A stretch of DNA of 64,000 nt from Pseudomonadota bacterium (GTDB lineage Bacteria; Pseudomonadota; Alphaproteobacteria; Acetobacterales; Acetobacteraceae), in the NCBI GenBank assembly GCA_021845985.1, contig JAJZES010000038.1:1-64000 (forward strand), written 5' to 3'. The notes under the pieces were generated by a model that was given only the letters and a program-made list of their open reading frames with translations, had not been told where the DNA came from and did not search any database. Both the position numbers and the translations under genes were made by a program. Every line of letters starts with the position of its first letter. Position 1 is the stretch's first letter. Shown here in pieces: positions 56,376-64,000 of this stretch.

Positions 56376-58102
56376 CACACGGTCTCCGGCGTCTCGATAT
56401 GCCACGGGCGCGGCCGTCGCGGCGGCGACAGGCGCAGCGGGTCGTCCCACGCACAGGTCAGGTTCGGGTTGTGGAACGGATCGGCCGAGAACACATGGCG
56501 CCAGCCGTACCACAGGCTGGCCACCTCGCGTTCCTCCTGCGCCATCGCGGCCGGCGTTTCCGGCCGGCCGCGGCTCTGGCTTTCCAGATGGAACAGCTCG
56601 GCGAACGGGGTGAACACGACGCGGTAGCCGAGTTCGCCGAGCCGCAGGCAGAGATCGAGATCGTTGAAGGCGATGGCGAAATGCGCGGCGTTGAAGCCGC
56701 CCGCCTCGGCAAACACCGCCCGGCGCAGCGCCAGACAGGCGCCGGTCACCGCCAGCATGCTGCGCGTCACCGCGACCTGGCCGTCATATCCGGGGTCGCT
56801 GCGGCTGGCCAGCCGCAGCATGTGCGTCGCCGCGATGCCGGGGCCGAAGACGATGCCGGCATGCTGCAGGCTGCCGTCGCCATACAGCAGCTTCGGCCCG
56901 ACCGCGCCGACATCCGGGCGCAGCGCGTGGCCGACCAGTTCGCCGAGCCAGCCCGGATCAATCACCTCGACATCGTTGTTGAGCAGCACGACGATCTCGC
57001 CCTTCGCCTCGGCAACGGCGGCGTTGTTGATGGCGGCGAAATTGAACGTGCCGGGGTGGCGCAGCACGCGCACCCGCGGATCGGCGGCGAGATCGCGCAG
57101 CGCCTGCGCGGTCAGTTCCTCGGTGCTGTCATTATCGACGATGATCAGTTCGAGCGCGCTGTAGTCGGTGCGCCGCAGCACGCTCCAGGCGCAGGGCACC
57201 AGCAGCGCCGCGCGGTCGCGCGTCGGGATGATGATGCTGACCAGCGGCGGCGTCACCGGCAGCCGCCAGATCACCCGGTTCGCCTGCGGCCAGAGCGGTG
57301 CCGGCACGATGCGCGCGGCCTCGCCCAGCACTTCCTGCACGGCGCGGCGGGCGTGCCCGGCATCGTCGCCGAACATGCGCTTGTGCAGGTTTGGCGCGGC
57401 CTCGGCGGGACGGTGGCAGAGCACGGCGGGCAGATGGCGGATACGCTCGGGCGACAGCGTGGCCATCGCGCGCAGCGCCAGATCGTATTCCGCGGCGCGG
57501 CCGAAACCGTCGCGCAGCCCGCCCAGCGCGAGCAGCGTCTCGCGCCGCCACACCGCCAGCGAGCCGACGCCATCCATCGCCAGCATCAGATCGGGGTCCC
57601 AGCCGGTCTTGAAGCGCGGCGCGCTGCGCACGCCCTGCCAGTCGATCAGATCCTCATCGGTGTAGAGCAGATCAGTCTCCGGCGCCGCGCCGAGCGCCGC
57701 CGCGACCTCGAACAGCGCATGCTCGGGCAGCGTGTCGCCGGGGCGCAGAATGGCGACGAAGGCGCCCTCCGCCGCGCCCAGCGCCGCGTTCACCGCCTGC
57801 GCCACGTCGGCGGCGGGATGGTGCGTGGCGCGGCACAGGCGCGGCTCGGCAACATCGGCCAGCCCCGCCGCGTCGCCGGCGGCGCAGAGTTGCCAGCGCG
57901 GATAAAGCTGCCGTTGCACCGAGGCGACGGTGCGCATCGCTCCGTCCGGCAGGCCGAAGCCGAGCGGCAGCAGCAGCGAGACAAGCGGGCGGAACGCCAG
58001 GTCATGCGCCGCGATGGCGGCACGGTCGGCCGCGGCGAGCGTGTCGTGGTCGCGCACCCAGTCGGCGTAGTTGTCGAGGATGCGGTCGGCGGAGCGGCTC
58101 AT
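56375..58102 (-). CDS. Glycosyltransferase, O-antigen type, with two GT2-like halves
   Basis: A 575-aa protein. The first half (about 35-270) is a GT2-like fold with LLYTDEDLIDWQGV and FKTGWDPDLML. The second half (about 285-530) is a canonical GT2: VSIIIPTRDRAALL, LIIVDNDSTEE, HPGTFNFAAINNAAVAEAKG, VLLNNDVEVIDPGWL and a FNDLDLCLRLGELGYRVVFTP acceptor-base region. This architecture is typical of O-antigen or rhamnan transferases. ATG 58102 overlaps the upstream stop by 4 bp. The long track start at 58540 is antisense-driven. Confidence 0.9.
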   Translation of the reverse strand: MSRSADRILDNYADWVRDHDTLAAADRAAIAAHDLAFRPLVSLLLPLGFGLPDGAMRTVASVQRQLYPRWQLCAAGDAAGLADVAEPRLCRATHHPAADVAQAVNAALGAAEGAFVAILRPGDTLPEHALFEVAAALGAAPETDLLYTDEDLIDWQGVRSAPRFKTGWDPDLMLAMDGVGSLAVWRRETLLALGGLRDGFGRAAEYDLALRAMATLSPERIRHLPAVLCHRPAEAAPNLHKRMFGDDAGHARRAVQEVLGEAARIVPAPLWPQANRVIWRLPVTPPLVSIIIPTRDRAALLVPCAWSVLRRTDYSALELIIVDNDSTEELTAQALRDLAADPRVRVLRHPGTFNFAAINNAAVAEAKGEIVVLLNNDVEVIDPGWLGELVGHALRPDVGAVGPKLLYGDGSLQHAGIVFGPGIAATHMLRLASRSDPGYDGQVAVTRSMLAVTGACLALRRAVFAEAGGFNAAHFAIAFNDLDLCLRLGELGYRVVFTPFAELFHLESQSRGRPETPAAMAQEEREVASLWYGWRHVFSADPFHNPNLTCAWDDPLRLSPPRRPRPWHIETPETV

Positions 58103-59085
58103 CCGGCGCGCTCCAGCAGGCGCCGCCACCATCGCGCCGGCGGCGCCGCGGCGGGCCGCGGCGGGCGCCACTGGTCGAGCTGCCAGCGCGCATGCGGGCG
58201 CAGCGCCGGATCGTCGAGCAGCGGGGTCAGCAAGGCTTCGGCCTCGGCCGTGCGGCCGAGCCGGTGCAGAATCTCGCCCTCCGTCACCGCCGCATCGAAC
58301 GGGTCGGGCAGGGCGGCCAGCCGGGCGCGCGTCATCGCCCGCAGCGCCGCGGCCGTGTGCCCGCGGCGCAGCAGCGCCTTGGCGGCGCCGAGCCAGACCA
58401 CGTTGCTGCGCCCGCGCGTCGCCCGCAGCAGGCGGGTCAGCCCCGGCCGGTCCAGCTCGCCGCGCAGCAGGCCGAGGATCACCTCGCCGGCCATGCGCGT
58501 ATGGGTCAGCACGCGAAGTTGCTCGTGGCCGGTGAACCACAGCGGCAGCGGCGTCAGCGGATGATGCGCCAGGATCATCTCGGCGTGCTGCCGATCGGCG
58601 GTGTGCGGGTCGAACATGACGAAGCCGCGCGGCGCCGGCGGCGGCACCGCGATCCGGTCGTGGCGGAAGCCGATCGCCGCCGCCTCGGCCGCCCAGCGAT
58701 GCTCAAACGGCACCACGGCGCGGTCGATCGAGCGTTGCGGGCAGACGGCGAGCAGCGTCTGCAGCCCGATTTCGGCGGCGAAATTGATGATGCCGAAGCC
58801 GCCCATGCTGGCGCCATAGCCGACCAGATACCGCCCCGCGCCGGCGCGGCGGATGGCCGCAACGGCGTCGCTGATCTCGTCGTGCTGGTACCAGTCGTTG
58901 TCGGCCGGTCGGATGCCGATGAAATTGACCCCGCGCGGGACGAAGAAATCCTCCGCCGTCGGCGGTTCGTCCAGCGTCGGCCGGGGCAGCCAGCATTCAA
59001 AATAGACCACGGTGAACGGGTCGTCGCTCACCTGGCGGTGGACGACACGATAATGCTGGCCGTGGTGGATCTCCCCACCGCTCAT
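58099..59085 (-). CDS. Alpha/beta-hydrolase-like protein with TPR-like tail
   Basis: A 328-aa protein, first gene of the leftward glycan operon. It has an alpha/beta-hydrolase nucleophile elbow GYGASMGGFGIINFAA, preceded by a VVYFECWLPRPT-like strand and NDWYQHDEISDAV, and a middle TGHEQLR segment where the His is expected. The C-terminal 120 residues look like helical repeats (NVVWLGAAKALLRRGHTAAALRAM). It may remove or add acyl groups on the glycan or help export; no function is established. ATG 59085 is preferred; no strong ribosome-binding site. Stop overlaps the GT gene (ATGA). Confidence 0.7.
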   Translation of the reverse strand: MSGGEIHHGQHYRVVHRQVSDDPFTVVYFECWLPRPTLDEPPTAEDFFVPRGVNFIGIRPADNDWYQHDEISDAVAAIRRAGAGRYLVGYGASMGGFGIINFAAEIGLQTLLAVCPQRSIDRAVVPFEHRWAAEAAAIGFRHDRIAVPPPAPRGFVMFDPHTADRQHAEMILAHHPLTPLPLWFTGHEQLRVLTHTRMAGEVILGLLRGELDRPGLTRLLRATRGRSNVVWLGAAKALLRRGHTAAALRAMTRARLAALPDPFDAAVTEGEILHRLGRTAEAEALLTPLLDDPALRPHARWQLDQWRPPRPAAAPPARWWRRLLERAG

Positions 59086-59167
59086 GCGAACCCGCGCCCC
59101 CCGGCTTGGCTGCCGGTTCTTAGCCTCGGTGGGCACCGCGGTCCACCATCACGGCGCCGACGCACCA

Positions 59168-59198
59168 TTGACGCTCGAAGAAATCTAACTCATGTTAG
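59168..59198 (+). promoter_or_regulatory. Promoter and operator candidate for the second Liv-type operon
   Basis: TTGACG (59168-59173) is a good -35, and CATGTT 17 bases later is a poor -10. The -10 region lies within the inverted repeat CTAAC-TCAT-GTTAG (59185-59198), a plausible repressor site. The surrounding AT-rich run (AGAATATTGG) is unusual for this window and lies 30-60 bp before the binding-protein start. Confidence 0.4.
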
Positions 59199-59225
59199 GC
59201 AGAATATTGGGGCAGGAGACGACCG

Positions 59226-60497
59226 ATGGCGGCAGGGATCGCACGGCGTGAGGTGATGGTGTCGGCCGCGGCAGCGGCGCTGGCCGGCGTCGCCGGTCGC
59301 AGCACCGGCGCCCGCGCACAACAAAAGCCGATCAGGCTGGGACTGATCACCCCGCTCAGCGGGCCGCAGGAGATCGTCGGGCGCGACCATCTCGCCGGCG
59401 CGACCATCGCCGTCAACCAGATCAATCAGGCCGGCGGCGTGCTCGGCCGCACCCTGGAGCTGGAGACCCGCGACGACAAGGCGTCGCCGGCGGCGGGCGT
59501 CGCCGCCTCCAAGGATCTGGTGTCCAGCGGCGTCAACCTGCTGTTCGGGGTGCTCTCCAGCGGCGTCGCGCTGGCCATCGCGCCGACGCTGAAGGGCGAC
59601 GATGCCGTGCTGATCCTGTGCGCCGCATCGGCCAACGAGCTGACGCATGAGCAGTTCACGCCCAACCTGTTCCGCGCCTCCGACGAGGCTTATATGCGCC
59701 AGCGCGCGCTGGCCAAGGTGGTGGCCAAGGATTACGCCGCGATCAACTCGTGGACCGCGATCAATCCACAGACGGCGATCGGCGCCTCGAACTGGGACTC
59801 GTTCGTGGACGGCCTCAACCAGTTCTATCCCCAGGAGGCCGGCCACAACGTCGAGGTCATCGACGCGCTGACGGTCAAATACGGCGCCACCGACTACAAA
59901 AACGAAATCGCGCAACTGATGCGACGGTCGGCGGAGGGGCTGTATCTCGGGGTCTATGGCGGCGACGCGGTGACCATGCTGCGGCAGGCGGCGCCCTATG
60001 GCCTGGCCCGGAAATTCAAGGTTCTGGTCGATCCCGGCAGCGAGTATATCGTCGCCCAGACGCTCGGCAAAAGCACGCCGGTCGGGCTGTGGGCCGGCAT
60101 TCACTGGTATTTCGGCGCCTATCGCGGCAACGCGATCAACGACGCGCTGTACGACGCCTACGTCAAATCAACCGGCAACCCGTTTCCCGCCGGCTATGTC
60201 GGCGAGGGGCACGCCGGCGTGCTCGCCTATGCGGCGGCGATCCAGCGCGCCGGCTCGACCGAGACCGGCGCGGTGATCGGCGCGCTCGAAGGCATGAGCT
60301 TCGCGAGCTGCAAGGGCAAGCGCACCTTCCGCAAGGAGGACCACCAGGCGATCTGTGATGTCAACATGGTGCAGTTTGCGCCCGACGACACCGCGGCGGG
60401 GTGGAAGATCGTCGGCTACCGGGTGGTGGACGGCGCCGAATCGATCGAGCCGCCGAGTCCCGGCAAGGCCCTGGTGCTGAATACCAAGCGGCAGTAG
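59226..60497 (+). CDS. Branched-chain-type ABC transporter substrate-binding protein
   Basis: A 423-aa periplasmic binding protein (Peripla_BP_6). The N-terminus [31 protein letters not shown] resembles a Tat signal (twin Arg before a hydrophobic stretch). Then [39 protein letters not shown], a clear LivK-like start. Later [22 protein letters not shown] and [29 protein letters not shown] is 7 bases before ATG 59226. First gene of a six-gene overlapping operon ending with a CoA-transferase. Confidence 0.93.
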   Translation: MAAGIARREVMVSAAAAALAGVAGRSTGARAQQKPIRLGLITPLSGPQEIVGRDHLAGATIAVNQINQAGGVLGRTLELETRDDKASPAAGVAASKDLVSSGVNLLFGVLSSGVALAIAPTLKGDDAVLILCAASANELTHEQFTPNLFRASDEAYMRQRALAKVVAKDYAAINSWTAINPQTAIGASNWDSFVDGLNQFYPQEAGHNVEVIDALTVKYGATDYKNEIAQLMRRSAEGLYLGVYGGDAVTMLRQAAPYGLARKFKVLVDPGSEYIVAQTLGKSTPVGLWAGIHWYFGAYRGNAINDALYDAYVKSTGNPFPAGYVGEGHAGVLAYAAAIQRAGSTETGAVIGALEGMSFASCKGKRTFRKEDHQAICDVNMVQFAPDDTAAGWKIVGYRVVDGAESIEPPSPGKALVLNTKRQ

Positions 60498-60509
60498 CCG
60501 GCTGCCGCC

Positions 60510-61394
60510 GTGCTCGCCGATCTCGCCGGGGTGGTGTTCAACGGGCTGTTCTCGGCCATGGTGGTGTTCATCTTCGCCTCCGGTCTGACCCTGCTGTTCG
60601 GGGTGCTGCGCATCCTCAATTTCTCCCAGGGCGGTTTCTTCGCGGTCGGCGCCTATCTCGCCTTTTCGCTGACCCGGCTGCTCGGGCCGGCGCTGCCGCT
60701 GTGGCGCTTTCTGGCCATCGCGGTAGTCGCCGGGGTCGTGGTCGGCGCGCTCGGCATCGTCACCGAGCGGCTGGTGCTGCGTCGGCTGCGTCAGGTCGAT
60801 GGCGCCTACTCGCTGATCGCCACCTACGCGCTGCTGCTGCTGGTCGAAGGGATCGTCAAGCTGATCTGGGGCGTCGATGTGCGCAGCATGGAACCGCCGG
60901 CCGAGTTGTCCGGCGTCTGGCAGGTCGGCGATGTGTTCATGCCGACCTACGCGCTGTTCATCCTGGCCGCCGGGCTGGCGTTGTTCGTCGCGCTGGAATG
61001 GCTGCTGCATCACAGCCGGTTGGGCAAGCTGATGCAGTCGGTGGCGACCGATCCATGGATGGCCTCGGTGCTTGGCGTCGATGTGGCGCGGATGCAGACC
61101 TGGATCGTCGTCGGCGGCTTCTTTCTGGCCGGGATCGCCGGCGGGCTGCTGGTGCCCAACCAGGCGCTGTCGCCGAGCCTTGCCGGTACATTCGTGATCC
61201 AGGCGTTCGGCGCGCTGATCGTCGGCGGGATGGGCAGCGTGCGCGGCACCTTCATGGCGGCGATTCTGCTCTGTGTGGCCGACTCGCTGGCCTCCACCTA
61301 TCTGCCCGGCGTGCCCGGCGTGTTTTTCTACATCACCATGGCGGCGCTGCTGCTGTTGCGTCCGCAGGGCCTGATGCGCGGGGCACAGCTTTGA
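60510..61394 (+). CDS. Branched-chain-type ABC transporter permease (LivH-like)
   Basis: A 294-aa inner-membrane permease starting at GTG 60510, 13 bp after the binding-protein stop. LivH pattern FNGLFSAMVVFIFASGLTLLFGVLRILNFSQGGFFAVGAY, then LHHSRLGKLMQSVATDPWMASVLGVDV and ALIVGGMGSVRGTFMAAILL. Its stop overlaps a TTG start of the next permease (TTGA). Confidence 0.93.
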   Translation: MLADLAGVVFNGLFSAMVVFIFASGLTLLFGVLRILNFSQGGFFAVGAYLAFSLTRLLGPALPLWRFLAIAVVAGVVVGALGIVTERLVLRRLRQVDGAYSLIATYALLLLVEGIVKLIWGVDVRSMEPPAELSGVWQVGDVFMPTYALFILAAGLALFVALEWLLHHSRLGKLMQSVATDPWMASVLGVDVARMQTWIVVGGFFLAGIAGGLLVPNQALSPSLAGTFVIQAFGALIVGGMGSVRGTFMAAILLCVADSLASTYLPGVPGVFFYITMAALLLLRPQGLMRGAQL

Positions 61395-62374
61395 CCGGTC
61401 GGACACTGGTGCAGGCTGCGGCGGCGCTGGCGGCGCTGGTGATGGCGCTGCTGCTGCCCGAAATCGCCGGTCAGGGGCTGGTTTTCCTGGCCGGCTTGTT
61501 GTGGATCAACATGGTGTTCGGGTTCAGTTGGAATCTGATGTTCCGGCAGACCGGTCTGGTCAGCTTCGGTCACGCGGCATTTTTCGCCATCGGCGGCTAT
61601 GGCTATGCGGTGCTTGCCCGCGCCTGGCCGGGGTTGCCTCCGCTGCTGGTGTTCGTCGCCGCCGGGGCGCTCGGGGCGGTGGCGGCGCTGGTCGTCGGCG
61701 TGGTCGCGCTGCGCCGCTCGCTCGGCGTCTATTTCGCCATTTTCTCGCTGGCCCTGTCGCAGATCGTGGCGATGGTGATCTCCGACCTGCCCTCGCTCGG
61801 GCGCGACGACGGGTTCGCCGGCATAAGGCGGCCGGTGCTCGACCTCGGCGTGGCGACGATAAAGTTGGCCGAGGGCGACAATTACTATCGCTTCCTGGTG
61901 CTGTCCTGCGCCCTGCTGACGCTGATCGTGTGGTGGGTGACGCACAGCCGCACCGGCCGGCGCTTCCGCGCGGTGCAGCAGGACGCCGAGCGGGCGGCCT
62001 TCCTCGGCATCGCCGTCGCCCGCCAGCGGCTGCTGTGTTTCGTCATCGCCGCCGCGGTCGCCGCGGTCGCCGGCGCCCTCTATGGACCCTGGCTGCAATT
62101 GCTGACGCCCGAACTGGCGCAATGGACATTCTCGGCGCGCCCGATCCTGTTCACCCTGCTGGGCGGGGCGGCGTCGTTCTGGGGGCCGGCGGTCGGCGCG
62201 CTCGGTTTCACCGTGCTCGAATACGCCACCCGCACGCTGCACGGCGTCGGCGAGATCACCGTCGGCGGCATCCTGCTGATCGTCGTGCTGATCTTCCCCG
62301 GCGGGATCATCGGCGGGATCATCGGCGGTGTGCGCGGCGCCCTGGGGCGTGCGCGGCCGGTGGCGGGCGCATGA
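61391..62374 (+). CDS. Branched-chain-type ABC transporter permease (LivM-like)
   Basis: A permease of up to 327 aa. The best start is TTG 61391, in a TTGA overlap with the LivH-like stop (LTGRTLVQAAAAL...); an internal start such as ATG 61442 is possible. LivM words are WNLMFRQTGLVSFGHAAFFAIGGYGYAVLA, ALRRSLGVYFAIFSLALSQI and THSRTGRRFRAVQQDAERAAFLGI. The C-terminus has a GGIIGGIIGGV tract encoded by a 12-bp duplication. Its stop overlaps the LivG-like start (ATGA). The 657-aa track ORF is a read-through of another frame. Confidence 0.9.
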   Translation: MTGRTLVQAAAALAALVMALLLPEIAGQGLVFLAGLLWINMVFGFSWNLMFRQTGLVSFGHAAFFAIGGYGYAVLARAWPGLPPLLVFVAAGALGAVAALVVGVVALRRSLGVYFAIFSLALSQIVAMVISDLPSLGRDDGFAGIRRPVLDLGVATIKLAEGDNYYRFLVLSCALLTLIVWWVTHSRTGRRFRAVQQDAERAAFLGIAVARQRLLCFVIAAAVAAVAGALYGPWLQLLTPELAQWTFSARPILFTLLGGAASFWGPAVGALGFTVLEYATRTLHGVGEITVGGILLIVVLIFPGGIIGGIIGGVRGALGRARPVAGA

Positions 62375-63126
62375 GCCGCGCGCCGTTCCTGACGGCGCAG
62401 GCGCTGCGCAAGAGCTATCCGGCGGTGACGGTGCTGCGCGGCGTCAGCCTGTCGGTGGCGGAGGGCGACAGCTTCGCCGTGATCGGCCCCAACGGTGCCG
62501 GCAAGACGACCCTGTTCAAGGTGCTGAGCGGGGAATTGTTTGCCGATGCCGGAACGGTCACCTTCGAGGGCCGGGACGTGACGGCGATGCCGGCGTGGCA
62601 GCGGGTGCGCCTCGGCTTCGGCCGGACGTTTCAGGTCGCCCGCGTGTTCCCCGACCTGACCGCCGAAGACAACGCCATCGTCGCCGCCGAGGCGGCACGG
62701 CGCGGCGGCGTGTCGCTCGCCTGGTGGCCCGCCCGCTCGGTGCGCGCCGCCGCCCATGCGGCACTCAACGAGGTGGCGCTGTTCGAGCGGCGGTCGCACA
62801 TCGCCCGGCTGCTGGCCTATGGCGATCGCAAGCGGCTCGAACTGGCGATGAGTCTCATCCTGCGGCCGCGTCTGCTGATGCTCGACGAGCCGACCGCCGG
62901 CATGTCGCCGCCCGACCGCGCCGCCTCGGTCGAACTGATCGCGGCGCTCAAGCAGCGGCACGGCATGACGCTGGTGCTGACCGAGCATGACATGAGCGTC
63001 GTGTTCGGGCTGGCCAACCGGGTTGCCGTGCTCAACCACGGCGAAGTGGTCACCGTCGGCACGCCGGAGGAGGTGCGCGCCAACCCGACCGTGCGCGAGA
63101 TCTATCTGGGGTCCGGTCATGCTTGA
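62371..63126 (+). CDS. Branched-chain-type ABC transporter ATPase (LivG-like)
   Basis: A 251-aa ATPase: Walker [38 protein letters not shown], signature region LAYGDRKRLELAMSL, Walker B LLMLDEPTAGMSPPDR, H-loop VLTEHDMSVVFGLANR. ATG 62371 overlaps the LivM stop by 4 bp and its own stop overlaps the LivF-like start by 8 bp. Confidence 0.94.
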   Translation: MSRAPFLTAQALRKSYPAVTVLRGVSLSVAEGDSFAVIGPNGAGKTTLFKVLSGELFADAGTVTFEGRDVTAMPAWQRVRLGFGRTFQVARVFPDLTAEDNAIVAAEAARRGGVSLAWWPARSVRAAAHAALNEVALFERRSHIARLLAYGDRKRLELAMSLILRPRLLMLDEPTAGMSPPDRAASVELIAALKQRHGMTLVLTEHDMSVVFGLANRVAVLNHGEVVTVGTPEEVRANPTVREIYLGSGHA

Positions 63127-63820
63127 GGTCGGCCCGCTCGATGCGTTTTACGGTGACAGCCACGTCGTGCAGTCGGCCAGTCTGCATGTCGCGGCGGGCG
63201 AGGGGGTGGCGCTGCTCGGCCGCAACGGCGCGGGCAAGACGACGCTGCTGAAAAGCATCATGAACGCCGGCCCGACGGTGCGCGGACCGGTGCGCTGCGA
63301 CGGCGCCGAACTCGGCGCCATGCCGGCGGACCGGCGGGCGCGGCTGGGTTTCGCCCTGGTTCCCGAGGATCGCCGCATCTACCCGCATCTGACGGTGCAG
63401 GAGAATCTCGCCATGGGCCGGCACGGGGCGCGGCCGGGGGTGCCACCCCGCAGCACCGACGAGGTGGTGGAGATGTTTCCGCTGCTCAAACAGCTTCAGG
63501 CACGGCGTGGGTTTGAACTCAGCGGCGGCCAGCAGCAGATGCTTGCCATCGCCCGCGCGGTGGTCGCCCGGCCGCGCCTGCTGCTGCTCGACGAGCCGAC
63601 CGAGGGGCTGGCGCCGGTCATCGTCGAGCAACTGGTGGCGCAGATCCAGGCGATCCAGGCGGGCGAGACGCTGGCGCTGCTGGTCGCCGAGCAGAGCATC
63701 TGGTTTGCCCGCGCGTGCACCAGCCGGCTCTATCTGCTCGACAGCGGCCGGGTGGTGTTCGGCGGCACCTGGGCGGCGTTCGACGCCGACCCCGGCCTCA
63801 AGCGGTATCTCGCGCTATGA
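63119..63820 (+). CDS. Branched-chain-type ABC transporter ATPase (LivF-like)
   Basis: A 233-aa ATPase: Walker [38 protein letters not shown], signature [16 protein letters not shown], Walker [20 protein letters not shown] 63119 lies 8 bp inside the LivG-like gene; the track start at 63023 is too long. Its stop overlaps the CoA-transferase start (ATGA). Confidence 0.94.
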   Translation: MLEVGPLDAFYGDSHVVQSASLHVAAGEGVALLGRNGAGKTTLLKSIMNAGPTVRGPVRCDGAELGAMPADRRARLGFALVPEDRRIYPHLTVQENLAMGRHGARPGVPPRSTDEVVEMFPLLKQLQARRGFELSGGQQQMLAIARAVVARPRLLLLDEPTEGLAPVIVEQLVAQIQAIQAGETLALLVAEQSIWFARACTSRLYLLDSGRVVFGGTWAAFDADPGLKRYLAL

Positions 63821-64000
63821 GCGGCGTTGCAGCCGGGTCCGGCGGCGCATTGGCCGGCGTGCGGGTGCTGGATCTCACCCAGATGCTGGCCGGCCCCTAT
63901 TGCACCATGATGCTGGCCGATCAGGGCGCCACGGTGACCAAGGTGGAACCGATCGGCGGCGATCCGACGCGCCGCTTCGGCCCGTTCCCGCCGGGCGGTG
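63817..64000 (+). CDS. CaiB/BaiF-type CoA-transferase (5' part, cut by the window end)
   Basis: Only 61 codons are visible. They read [33 protein letters not shown] and [11 protein letters not shown], the classic N-terminus of class III CoA-transferases, which move CoA between carboxylic acids. ATGA overlap with the LivF-like gene puts it in the transporter operon, so the imported substrate is probably a carboxylic acid that is activated to its CoA ester. Confidence 0.9.
   Translation, partial: MSGVAAGSGGALAGVRVLDLTQMLAGPYCTMMLADQGATVTKVEPIGGDPTRRFGPFPPGG

Noticed and set aside
54669-56627. 652-aa plus-strand ORF in the glycan cluster
   Set aside because: Antisense shadow of the multidomain glycosyltransferase; no domains recognised.
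56399-58564. 721-aa plus-strand ORF in the glycan cluster
   Set aside because: Antisense to the two-part GT gene; same biased composition as the other shadows.
60401-62374. Long 657-aa ORF covering two permease genes
   Set aside because: Its first part is an out-of-frame reading of the LivH-like gene; only the portion from about 61391 is a real permease.

Overview
The window is very GC-rich (third codon positions almost all G or C), uses ATG, GTG and occasional TTG starts, and chains genes by ATGA, GTGA or TGATG overlaps. The protein families suggest an alphaproteobacterium, most likely Acetobacteraceae or another Rhodospirillales member. The pointers are a Hint-domain protein, a chromosomal HTH/S24 regulator, sugar and branched-chain-type ABC cassettes, a DUF1194 protein and O-antigen-style glycosyltransferases. 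The lineage call is inference; no rRNA, tRNA or CRISPR array is visible.

Layout. 1-138 is the 3' end of an insertion-sequence transposase. 233-6595 is a leftward operon, read in the order ROK regulator, sugar ABC ATPase, permease, binding protein, zwf, with a clear sigma70-type promoter at 6664-6691. 6688-8699 holds two divergent glycosyltransferases. 8721-11659 is an accessory stretch. It has an unknown lipoprotein whose Shine-Dalgarno lies in a perfect palindrome, a phage-type 88-aa protein behind an intrinsic terminator, a conserved small hypothetical and an HTH/S24 regulator. 11660-17928 carries a sulfatase-fold protein, a DUF1194 protein, a beta-repeat/Hint protein, a TTC38-like TPR protein and a DUF2934 protein. 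A rpoD-type sigma gene follows at 17982-19886.

20259-31086 is a sugar-acquisition and catabolism island: SDR, TIM-barrel isomerase, two Gfo/Idh/MocA oxidoreductases, a BadF/GlcNAc-type kinase, NagA-like deacetylase, and a complete binding protein/ATPase/two-permease transporter. 31131-35483 is the leftward glycine cleavage operon gcvT-gcvH-gcvP, preceded by a tandem glycine riboswitch at 35538-35735. 35893-39064 is a rightward Rieske ring-hydroxylating oxygenase operon (alpha, beta, isochorismatase-like, SDR). It converges on a leftward branched-chain-type ABC transporter (39067-43516), and together these look like an uptake-and-oxidation island for a small organic, possibly aromatic, acid.

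43752-52122 is mostly housekeeping: SDR, upp, a tannase-family esterase, gph, glmU, glmS, gor. 52243-59085 is a leftward, translationally coupled glycan cluster with a 1147-aa methyltransferase/GT4/GT2 fusion. 59226-64000 is a second branched-chain-type ABC system linked to a CaiB/BaiF CoA-transferase that runs off the window.

The most unusual items are the mirrored Shine-Dalgarno palindrome at 9892-9939, a 27-bp x3 tandem repeat ending two bases before an ABC ATPase start, an isochorismatase-fold protein that seems to have lost its whole catalytic triad inside the oxygenase operon, the Hint/beta-repeat protein, and the giant glycan enzyme. All functions are inferred from reading motifs; no database search was run.
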